Shown: piece after piece, positions 24,501 through 36,500 of the stretch | How positions within the stretch are numbered: the stretch's first letter is position 1 | Layout of the letters: each line of letters begins with the position of its first letter | NCBI GenBank assembly: GCA_016169945.1 | Contig: JADLSH010000149.1 | Span: forward strand, 186,001-250,000 | DNA from: Trachythela sp. YZ-2020 | Lineage: Eukaryota; Cnidaria; Anthozoa; Malacalcyonacea; Clavulariidae | Direction: 5' to 3' | Length of the DNA: 64,000 bases | Position numbers and translations under genes: made by a program | Notes under the pieces: generated by a model | The model's input: the letters and a program-made list of their open reading frames with translations, nothing else | Databases searched by the model: none | What the model was told of the DNA's origin: nothing

Positions 24501-27500
24501 CCCTTTGTTCCAAGTAATAGGCAGACAACTCGTCCATAATATTCCACAAACTTTCCACTCGATGCTTTTCTAATGTTGTTTTGGGTGCACTAAATGATTT
24601 TTCTAGTTGATGCCTTATTTTTGTTGTATTCCTCTTACTGGCACGCTTGCGACGACATAATTCCAACGAAATTTGAAGACTTTTCATACTCTCATCCACC
24701 TTCGATTCTTCCATGTTGCTATTAACAGGCTGTGACTCATCATCCGACATGGTGCACAACTTTAAGGGTTACACAATTTCAATATTTTGACAGTCGATTA
24801 AAAACGATAAATGTAAATGTTATTCTCTTGCAGTGTTTCCAATGTTCTATTTCCCAATGTTATTATTCAGAAAAATACGCATAATAGTTCATCCGTTTCC
24901 TCCTTTAAAAACAGACTAACTGTCCATTACTCTTCTCTACTTTCATCATCTTTTCGATAACACAGAATGCACTTGAAAAAAAAACATTCTGTTCTCTAAG
25001 TGCCATTCTTTCAAGTTAAGCTGTTGTTCGTCATGTTTTCTGTAAATATTATATTTTTCTTTATGTTTGTTTATATTTGTTTTTATAGTTTTTTTTGGTT
25101 GATCTTTGATCTTCATGGGCTATTCATGTCCTGTTGACCATACCTTCAACCATATTATGTAGTGGTTTAATCTATTTTATGTATGGTTGTAAAGTTAATA
25201 AATAAATAAAAAATCCTCAAACTTGAATATATTGAATGAATTAGCATATTTTATGCAATACGATTTTAAACCATTATCCAAAACGCTGAAACTTCATATT
25301 TTACGATAAATGTAATGAAAATTGTAATATTCCACTTTCCTTTACTTATCTGACACTTCAAGATAGATAATCCCTGCGAATGTACTAACGTTCAAGCGAT
25401 AGATAGGCCAACAACACGATGTTCGCACGCAAAACTCGACGAAAATACACGATCTTCCCGTAAATATTAACACAAAATCCTTCGATTACTGTCCTGGCAG
25501 GATCGCCAAATGTTTAGCAGACGATAGCTCCACTCGATTAGAAGTTTAAAAACAATTTAATATAACACAATTTCAACAATAACAACTTGATTCCCTTGAC
25601 TTAATCTCAAAAATATATACTGTCTGTCAAAAATGTCAATCTCTCACACATGTCTTTTTCCCAGTCCTTTTACTCGTCCAAAACCTAAATTATGCTAATT
25701 AATTAAACATAATTATCTAACAACAATATTTTACAAATATATTATTCGCTCTCCTAAACAATCACAGCTTTTAATAATACATTCTGTAATACAGCTTGTA
25801 TCGAAGTACAGAAAATTCAAAGAGAATAACACATATGAAATCTTGCAAAAGCAAAGTTTTAGAAGGTAAAGTCTCTTAAAACCTTTTGACCTGTTTTAAG
25901 TAAACTCCCGCAAAATATAGATAAAAAATTAGGATAAAATATCCCGCATATCAGGTCTGAAATACAAATATATCTGACCTGAGACAAAAGGTGTATGAAT
26001 GTATTATGTATATTCTTGAAACGGGACAACGGGGACACTTTGAGATATAAAGTTTCTTGATATTTAAGTCGCATACATGTGATTATTCTTACTCACTGGT
26101 TGCTAGGATACGCTATTCATGATTAATACAATTATTAGTATGAAATCTCATCCCAGCACCACCCGCGCCAGAACCCCCACTCTGTATGCTACTGGGGTGC
26201 CCCTTAGTGGACCTCTAAGGAGAACAGTTAAAACTGATATAATTATCCAGTATAACTTAAGTAAGTGATAAAGAACGTATTACAAAAAAATTAGTATTTT
26301 ACTCTGGCTAATATTGGACTATCTCACTGATCAAAGTTGAATCATAGGTGTTACAGGGTTAAAATATTTCTAAAATTAAGGAAGATGCAAAAACAGTTAA
26401 TTCCCTCTGATTATTCTTCATTTGGTTCAATCACTACAAAAATAGGTGCGAGGTGGGATCAAGCGCGAGGTGGGATCTCACCTACCTGTACTGGTTCCTC
26501 ACTCATACAACTATACGCAATAATACAATAAAGTAAGGTATCTGCATTTTCGCCTGTATTTTCGTACCGCGTGAAATTTTTAATTATTTTAATTATTTTT
26601 CATTATTTCCCATTATTTGCTTTGTCCATGAGGTTTTCTCATTAAAGATGATTGATTCTTCAGTTTCATTGACAAAATAAGTGGAAATTCGAACGCCAAC
26701 CATTCGAAAACCAGCCATTAGAAAAAAAGTTATAAATGCATATCATGCCGTTTACCAGTTGTTAAGGAGGAGGCTCAAACACTTACTTTTCAAAGCCAGG
26801 AGACGATGCTTCAAATCCTCGAGACATTTTGACTTTGTGAGATCCAACCTGAATTCCTGGCTGCTCCCAAAATACTGGGACCGAGCCTCGAGTTTGGACG
26901 AAGGATGAAACACAGTCATCCAACACAATCACCTGAAAAAAGGTAGTTAAAGTAAACGTTTTAGTGCGAATGTTAACCTATAGCTAATGTTAACCAATCA
27001 ATATTACGTATTTTACAGTTAAATAATATTTAACGAAACGGGGTTACTGTTATTTACTATTTTCTAACAACAAACCGACCATAGGAATATTTGAAATTGT
27101 ACCCACGTAGGGCATACAGTAGTTGGAAAAAATAGCAGAAAATTCGGCAGAAAGATATATAATTCCACAAGATATTATGGCCCACTCAGATTGCCAGCAA
27201 ACAGTCGCGACTCTCACATTCAACCATGACTCATGAGATATAATGAATTTGATTAATTGGTATCAACTTTAGCGATTACAATACGGTAATATTAACGCCT
27301 TCTAACGATTATATAAATTAGGTTGATGATACACTACCATTTCTCCGTGACAATGGTAATACAATATTTTACACTGCATCTTTACTTTATTACTTGTTGA
27401 CCTAATTTGTGTATATAGGCGATTTTTATCTCAGACTTTTCTAGCGCATTGCATTGTGGTCGTGCGCTGTAGGTTCTGCGCAATATTGTACACTAATTTT

Positions 27501-30500
27501 CCCGATTGTGTTTCCACAATTTCATGTGGGAATTCCACGTGGAAGCACAATACATACAGCATTGATATAGATGTTCAAAATTTCAACTGATGTTTTCATG
27601 TTTTGTGACAAACCTGGTACAGGCTCCGGCTGCTTACAGCTTAAATATCCGGCTCCGGCTTTGTTGGTTCACAACTCAGAAGATAGAGTCTAACCGGATA
27701 AGAGCGGATAGTATTCGGCTCGACTTTCTACCTAGAGCTTTTCCTAGTGATCGAAAGCTGACAAGCGACTCGAGCAAACACAGTGAAAGAAATTATGTAA
27801 ACTTTATTGAACCATTTAAAATGCTCACACGATTTTGGGTACCATGGATGGAACAGTTTAATATTATTTTCATTTATAACAATAAATCTTAATAACCTAG
27901 AACCGGACTTAGGGGGATGAAGTGCGCGAACCGGTGTCAAGTGCTACTATAAATTAATAAGGGCTGAGCCAGCGAGTAAACTTTACAGTTCATTTTCACG
28001 AATTGTACATATCACGAATTGCAATAAATACAAGTAATGCAAGCTAAGCCCAGGCATATATAAAGACGCGAGTATGCGATAATTATGCTGATGCAGATAA
28101 TTATGCTGATGCAGCTGTTAACACATATATCTGCAGTTGTAGATACGATTATCTATTCTTGTCATATGTCATTTTGACTTTCCAGCCGGAGCTGGAAGAA
28201 AGCATGCCAACTCCGGCTCCGGCTGACCAAAAAAAGGCTTCACTCCGGCGCACAGCTCTAGCTGAAGTCCTATCATGGCAAACTAAGCTCATCGCCTTAA
28301 TCTCAAACACTATAGCTACCTAGGCACCTCAACACCTAGGGCAAGGCAGCCCGCAACCTATATCTTCTGGCATACCAATATTGGGTCAATGCCAATAAAT
28401 TACAATCTATTGGGTTGCGTAAACATCGTGTTTCAAGAAGCTATAGACAAATAAAAGCCCCGCAGCATTCCATACCTTGCAGGTACCTTAGTTTATTGAT
28501 TACCTGTTCAGTTTCAACAAAGTTCGCAACATGGCCATCATCATTCACACCACGGACATTAAATCTCGTACCAGCTCTCTCACAACTCAGTCTTGATATA
28601 ACCATCGCCTTAGCTTGTCTCGCCCCGGCATACACTGTCTTTAGTTCTATACCACCACACATGATGTTCAGTAACCACACTGAACAGTCAATGTCGAACT
28701 TTTGTAGGTGTACATGTAGAGCGTGGTTCCTAGTGACAGAAAAAAGTCGATAATATTACTGGCGAAATACAACAGCTTTTGAAAGTGAAGCCAAAGATTG
28801 TGGAAATAAATCTATTCAGTATAAATAAAGTTTAATTGGTTTAGAAGACTAATTTTGACGCTTCCACTTCTTACGCAGTTTCGTCGTAATATATTGCGTA
28901 TAAGGGACAAGAACTAGACGTCAGTATATATGCCATACAAAGTCAACTAAAACTTAACTAACTTTTTTATACTAGATAGCACTATCAGTTCTAAACAGTA
29001 TACCTTAGAGGTTCATAAGGGTTATCCCCTATTTGTCCAGTGTTACTACAGGAGTTAACTGAACTCTATTTAGTGTTTTCCCTCGAGGTCCAGTACGAGC
29101 CATTTCTTAAAGTAGAAATTTTGGATTGGCTATTTAACTTCCTGCATTTTGATTGGCCGGAATAGAGCATCTCTGACGCCATGGTCACTGACTGCTCCGT
29201 GGCTATAACATTTTTAAAATGGCGTCTCTCTAGCTGCTAAAGTTAAAACCAAATCAGTTTCTCTGAGTATGACTTCAAGATTTAAATCAGGAAAAATGCC
29301 ACCGAGTTCAAGAATATTAATACGTTTGAAGGAAAGTGATAAGCAAGTACACTATTTTTCTTCCAAAGGCAGCGTTCGTTCGCCGTCGAAATGGACATGT
29401 ACACTTTTTCCCGTGTGGCCAACCGCTTTAGTTGTAAACTCTTCGTCTAATCTTCCTCTATTTTGTAATGTTCAGCAAAAACTTTGCTCTATTAAATATT
29501 TTAAAAGGATTTTCTTTTGTATTTGAGCCCTTCCAAAGTTTTTTCCAGTACAATAGTTTTGTCCATAGCATATTGCTTTTTTAAAAGGGAAATTTCTTAG
29601 TTTTTCAACTCGGTGAATATAGGCGGTTTAATACTTTAGATAGTCTTGTAATCACCTCGCCTTCGGCGACAAAATGTATACGACGAAACAGTATAACATG
29701 CGGTATTTGCATGCATGGTAGCGTCAATCTGACAGCACCAGGAAACTGCATATTATTGCAGGGGTACCACCCGATCACAGAGAGATGAAACACAGGCACG
29801 TGACCTGACCATGCAAAGCCCAAAAAGGGATGAATCTCTAAAGAGAAAGTTAAAAACTGATAATAAGTCAGAGCTAATCGGCATAAATAATATAGTTTTA
29901 TGGTGTTAGAACTCAGGTTGCCGGCTTTGTAAAGAAAATCGCATTACATAATATTTTTATATTTTGCTTATTGTAGGCTGATGCGATGTTGAAAAAATAT
30001 CGACTATATCGATAGTATGCGAATTAGAAAGTCTACTATATTGCTGTTTGTAATGCGGCACAGGGCGCGTGTAAAAGCAAACACATAAAAGGCAAGGTAG
30101 TCAAGTTTATGTATACAGTATACAACTGCGATTTTCTTTCAAGTTTAAACTTTAAAGCGTGAACTTTACGCACGTCTTTTACGTTTAGATAATCAGTGTA
30201 GGCTACGTACATAACTAGGTAAGCGAGATACTTGATGTAATCGGTCACTGAAAAGCCCCAACGGGGAGTGAGCTGAATAATGTATGTATGTATGTTTGTG
30301 AAAAGCTATGTTTCAAAGTTCGAACGTAGCTTTTTAAATGTAAACAAACGTGCGAAATTGTTCACGCGCCAACGTGATTGTAACTTGTAAGGTATATTCA
30401 ATCCACATATACAGTAATTGTTTTTATTATATAGATATGGGTGTTTTACCGGAAACTAAAACACTCATATTTTCCATATTTCACTAGTGAAATATGAAGA

Positions 30501-33500
30501 AAAAAAATGTAATGCGTGTGTTTCCTCGCGCGACCGTTTCCTCGCGCGGTTGTCAAATAAAGACTGTCTTATTGAGTTTCTTTTAGTCATTTTTGTCCAT
30601 ATGATAAAAAGAACATTACACGGCGGCTCGAAGATATGAATATTATTTTCTCGTGTTAAAAACAATATTTTACTCACTCGCTGCCCTCGTTCGTAAAATA
30701 TTGTTTTTACCACTCGAAAATAATATTCATATCTTCTCGCCACCGTGTAATATCCTCTATATATTTTATACATTTTATGAACAGTATGAAAAGAACATAA
30801 TCAAAATATACAGTATACACGCATACACATGCAGTTGTACTTGTACAAAAGCATCAATATATAAATATATAAATATTATAAAATATTATTATTAAAAGAG
30901 TAAAACGAATCCAAAACAAATTTTCAACGAGAAACACGTCAAACATGTTCGTCTTGTTCGGCTAAAGCTGACTCGCTTTGCCGTTACTATTTGTCTGCCT
31001 TTGTTGAATGATCTTTCAGTCGGTGCACTGTCTGCTGGAATCGCCAGATATTGTCGGACATACTGTGAAAGGATGCTATCATACACCTATTGTCTCAACT
31101 TTAGTATAGTTTCGATAAGCGTAAATTCAAATATCGATATTTTTTAAATACTGATATTTATCGAAAATATCGATATATCGCATCATCCTAGCTTATTGAG
31201 TGAATTTCGTACGCGTGTGTTGAACCATAGCAACGAACTATGTGTTAATTAACATCGTTTGAAAGAAGAAACATTGAAATATCTGCCCCATAAAACCTAA
31301 AAGTACGAAGTTTAAAATGTCAAACTGCTGTACACTCGATTTTTTAAAAAATTGTATCGAGCCATATTAAGTTACTTGTTATGAAGTCATCAAACCAACA
31401 TACCAAAAGAATCGATTATCCGGCTCCGTGGCAGAACTCTGTCTTTGGTAAGTCAAACTTAAATCCAATGGTGCCTCATTCTCCTTCACGGACAAGGTGA
31501 AATAAAACGACCCTGAATTCAGCAACTTGCGCACTTCAGAAATGCCTACTTCGTCGTGAGCCCCTAATGCGATGAACACTGTCGACGTGACACATGATAT
31601 TTCGCTGTTTTTTATCTTTCCAACTGAACGACATGCAGTTACGAGAACTAGATACAGATAACTGTCATCTTCTCCTAGAGACAATTTTAAAAATAGGTAT
31701 TTGTTAAAGTTGTAGGCGGTATTGGAATAGACGTTTACCAAGATAGCTTCACAAAGTCGTTCCAGGCCATTTTGGTAAGCAGATTTTTCGAATTGGTTGA
31801 AGTATGGTTGAAAAAGCAACGCATTGTTGAAAGTTCTTAATATATAAGTATGTTGTTAACCTTATCATATACTTCGTTTTGCTAATGGTTTTTATTGTGT
31901 TATGTATTTTGTAGATGGTTTTAATGTCCAAAATACACTCGGACCTGCTTTGTTTTGCTTAGACATCAACGAACATTGAGATGTTTTAATTTGTATAAAA
32001 TACATTAAAAATTATATACATCAAATAATACATGAAAAGAAAGATTATAGAAATTAGGTTAACACCATTGGTACTAAACCTATTGAAAGAAATATCGCGT
32101 AAACAACACAATTCGTGTTTTGTACAGTAGCTTTCAAATTTTTTTTAGAAAATGTGTAATCTGCAATAAAAACCTATATACAGTAACCATTCAATGAAGA
32201 ATTTGTTTCGCTAAATTTATAATATTAACGGTAATAACGGTAATAACATGCTTACATGCACATGAAAATCTCACAACTTGTCATCAAGATGGGTTTTCAA
32301 CAGTCTTGTAGCAAGCTTGTCAACAAGTTCTAACAATGTTGTCATTTTACCAAGTTGCTATACAAGGTTGTCACTCACAACTTGTTAACAAGTTGTTGAA
32401 TTACAGGACGATAACAAGTTGCTGGAACAACTTGTAGCAAGTGCGTTGAGTCAACAATCTTGTAGCAAACTGTCAGCAAGCTGGGAAGAAGCAATGACAA
32501 GTTGTCGAAACAGCATTGGTCTGCTGCAGTTGTGTTATAACTTGTGCCTTTTTACGTGTTTAGAGCCAATACCGCGATACTGGTAGCAGGCCTTAAAATA
32601 TCGGTCGGTCACGGACATTGTCCGACCCATTCGTGAAATTGTCCGACCAAGAAAGAAACGCACCGGACATTCTGTCCGACCGAAGGAAAATTGAGGTTTA
32701 TCGTTTGTCCGACCCAACTGTATTGATGTCCGACCCAACTGTATTGATGTCCGACCAAACTTTAACTTTGTCCGACGTAAATTTACCCCGTAAATGTTTA
32801 TCAGAGCTGTTATGTGGTCCGCTAAGCGTGACAGCGAAGCCGGGTATTCGTTTGACCAGTCGCATCGTAAGTCAACGCAAGTTTACTTGCGATGACTTGC
32901 GTTCTCGGACGTTTGATCGGGCCTTAAAGTATGAATGCATAACTGCACAACATTTAGCGTCAGTATACGATTTTAAAAGAATACATTTTCGCGCCAAACT
33001 AAACATAAGGCCATCGGACATAATTATAAAAATGTCCGACCCATTCTGAAAGACACCGGACATTTTGACCGACGGCACTGCTGACCGATATTTTAAGGCC
33101 TGCTGGTATCAACTAAATATTGTGAATAACTTAAGAATACCGGTATACGGACCAACTTAAATATTCTGCAACTGTAAAAATTTTATTGAAAAGGCCGTGG
33201 GAATGAAGTTGGATAGAGGATGGACCGTATATTAAGAAAAAAGAGAGGCAAGGAGACGACGTGGACAGCCAGAGTAAATGGGAATGAAGAAATGTGGAGA
33301 TCATGAATATGAAAGACATATAAAGAGGAGGGTAGCCTGCGAGGCAGACGGCCCTGCGGCGAAACACCCAAAAACGGGCAAGGCTGAGGAGGGGAAAGAC
33401 CGCTGCAAGGTTTGACAGTGTATTTGATTCCCACCCCCTTTCAAGAAGTAACTAACAATAGACTAAAATCACAGCTAAAAATAGATGTCATTACTTATGT

Positions 33501-36500
33501 AAACAAACAGCGCTATTGTAAATAAGAGGCGTCTGATATAAAACCGTGCTTGAGTCCTGAGAGAACATTAAACAACAGTTCAAAAGCATACGATTTTGGT
33601 TGGTTTCTTGACTTGTCTTTAAATAAGACTGTATACAACGTTTTTAAAACTTAAAAGAAAGTACAAAAACCAAAATTATCAGGTAGTTTGAACTATATAT
33701 GATTTCCAAGATCGATAAATATGATATCCCACTCCTTGCAATTGAACTGTATAATTTTCAAGTGGAAGCGTGTAATATGATACTTTCCTACACCCCCTTA
33801 GGCAATAAATTTTTAAAGAGCCACGTGACCAGCGTTCACCAGGGTTTTTTCTCCCCAAGAGGAAAAAGCCTGGGTACGAGGTTGGTGAAGGGAAAGTATT
33901 TAAGAAAGTGAATGGGAAGATATGGCGGTGGGAAAAGAGGAATGAAAATAAGCAACCTAATAGGGGTATGGGTAGCGAGAAAGGACAACAGCTCAGGTTA
34001 TTTCAACTTTTCACAAAATTATACATTTTATTATTCTTATGAGTTCTAAGGAATAATTTATCATTAAATAATGTGACAGCATTTAAATTATAATGACAGA
34101 TATTTTTGAAATAAATCTTACTTAAACTCAGTCTGAGAACACCAAGACAGCCATAAGCATCGCACACTTTGTTGTAATCTTTCTTTATGGTTGCTGTTTC
34201 CCATGGTGCTAAAGTAGAGTTTGCATATTAAATTCATTCAGTCACACATACCATTATCAACAATTAATAATTTTATTTATTTGTTATTTTGCACTGTAAT
34301 GGTCAGATGTATATCTGTATACTTTCACTATATTACATGATTTAATTTGCCCAAATTGCAATTCACCATTAAAGTGCGAAGTGAACATGTGAGCACCACT
34401 TGCAAAATACATTTCAACACACTTAACACCACTAAGGCCTTACCCCCTCCCATACTCTTAGTGGCATTGTCGAATAATTGAGGAAGATCACCAAAATTTG
34501 GTGTGAATTTCAGCAATGAATGATAGAAAATGTCAGATTGTTGTTCATTGTTTAATTATGAAATGTGCATAGTTGATCTTTTTAAAAGCAGGTTTGAATT
34601 GTTTTTGTCAAAACTTGCAGTGTATTACATCAAAAGCTTTGACGATGTGAGTTTTTGTCAAAAAGAATTTCTTTAAGACTAGACCCCCCCTTGCACAGCA
34701 AGCAATTTACTGTTAGCGTGACAAAACCAAATTGTTGACCGTTCCAGTGGTGTGGGAACAGGGGGGCACACAGGGGGCATATGGCCCCCCAAATTTTCTT
34801 CAAAGTGCCCTTTTTTCCAGCTAAAACAATGGAAAAAGTGCTCTTTTCTAATAGCAGAGGTGCCCTTAAGACGAAGTGGCCCTCCAACTTGAAGTTGCTT
34901 CCAACACCTTTGGGTCACAGTTCCTAATTAGAAACATGGCTAACCCAGTATTTGCTGTAGTTAAACACATTCACCTTGATGAGTTAAACATCTGGCACAC
35001 ATAGTACACACATAAAAACACACTTGTAAGTTGAAGCAGCACCAATATTGTTTCAACAACTTGTTATCAGGATGTGTAATCGCACTGCTTGTTCCCAGCT
35101 TGTTGATAAGTTGTCAACGACTTGTAGATAATTTTCTACAAGGTTGTTGATTTAAGGTGGGTTGATACAGTTTTCAAAAATTCAAGCGTACAATATTTTG
35201 AAATTTTTAAACTCCATAATTTTAGGTCGTATTTACCAGCTATCAGGGTTTTCATATATTTTGATGTTTCTACTTTCAAGTTATGTTAGTTTTCGTAACA
35301 TATAGTTAGCTGATATGGCAACATAGGCGTATGAAATGTCACTTTAAAATAGCCTATCGCCTCGTGTAGTTGGAAAAAGAGCACGGTGACCCCCATTCCT
35401 TTTTTGTGCATTATTTTACTTGGAAGACAGACTAACATAAGCAAAATATTTAAAAAATTCTGTAATGCCATATTTTTAAAAAAGGTAAAAATGCTGTTTT
35501 CCTTGATAATTTTTTTTACCATTCATGACAGGATTTTCTTATTTTTGATATAATGAAAGATTTTTGCATAGGTCACCAGACAAAATAATGAGATATAGCG
35601 CATTGTTTTTCAAAAATGGAATTTTTTAATGACGCCAGCAATTGACGTGAAATTTTAAGCTATAAAACATGCACAATGGTGTGAGATGGCGTGAGCAACT
35701 GCTCATGTCAGGTTAGCCTGCGCAGCTGGTGGTTTTAAGGGTTGAGGCGAAGGCAGTTTAGACGAAGGCAGTTTAGACGAGGCCAGTTGAGACGAGGGCC
35801 GAAAAAATTAGGGAGGTGAGGCGAGGGAAAGGAGGAAATGCGGGTGAGGAAATGCGGGTGCATAATATGCTGGTGAGATGAGAAATACTGTAAAGATCAC
35901 CCATTGGCAACACAGCAAGAACATCATTTCCCAATAACAGGTTTTAGATAGCAATTTGCTGCTCTTTCTTTAAGATTATTTCTCGCTTAGAGTGCCTTAC
36001 TATTCAAGACAGTCACTCCTTGGCCATATTGTGAATATAATGTAAACATGTGCAGCTGACCCATTTGATTGACAAGTACCTAAAATACTAGCAAATCCGT
36101 TTTTCCTGTTCACTGGTGAACGGGTAATTAATTTACAGCTAGTTTTGCAGCAGGCGGTTTTTCTCGCCCGCATTTCCTCCCTCGCCTCACCTCCCTAATT
36201 TTTCTCTGTCCGTGTCTCAACTGCCCTCGCCTAACTGCCTTCGCCTCAACCGCCAACCCTTAAAACCACCAGTTACGCAGCCTAACGTCAGGTCAGTTTT
36301 GAAGTTCTTTCGTTAATATTCCCACACACACAAATTGTCATGCGGGTTTATTCATAATTATAGCATAAAGTTCTATTTCACGATTCTTGCACAAGGGATT
36401 TCGTGATTACTATATCGAGCCAGACTTGTTATACAAGTTATTCCTCTGGGGCTGGTTGTATAAAAAAGTAGTTAAAGTTAACTATAGTTAGTGCGAAAGT

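Larger units (their letters stand above)
18691..25740 (-). mobile_element. BEL/Pao LTR retrotransposon, degenerate
   Basis: The two LTRs (about 18691-18923 and 25511-25740) begin TGTTTAGCAGACGA on the plus strand and are nearly identical. They differ by single substitutions and one 3-bp unit. Read on the minus strand, a primer site TTTGGCGATCCTGCC follows the 5' LTR. Inside are Gag, zinc knuckle, protease, RT, RNase H and integrase, all on the minus strand and interrupted by frameshifts. A SINE has inserted near the 3' end. No matching target duplication was found. Similar LTRs with a broken interior point to a moderately recent insertion that is now dead. Confidence 0.93.
17334..26184. mobile_element. 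Long inverted-repeat element with TA duplication, split by BEL/Pao
   Basis: The left end CAGAGTGGGGGTTCTGGCGC (17334) is matched in inverse at the right end (26184), and both are flanked by TA (17332-17333, 26185-26186). The arms extend about 490 bp: 17334-17825 pairs with 25741-26184 plus 18630-18690. The BEL/Pao element 18691-25740 is therefore inserted inside the right arm. Without it the element is about 1.8 kb with a central minisatellite and no transposase. A TA duplication suggests a Tc1/mariner-like mover, but the ends alone do not prove it. Confidence 0.8.

Noticed and set aside
18686..25745. Target-site duplication of the BEL/Pao element
   Set aside because: The 5 bp on the left (ATCAC) and right (AATAT or ATTAT depending on the LTR border) do not match, so no duplication is claimed.
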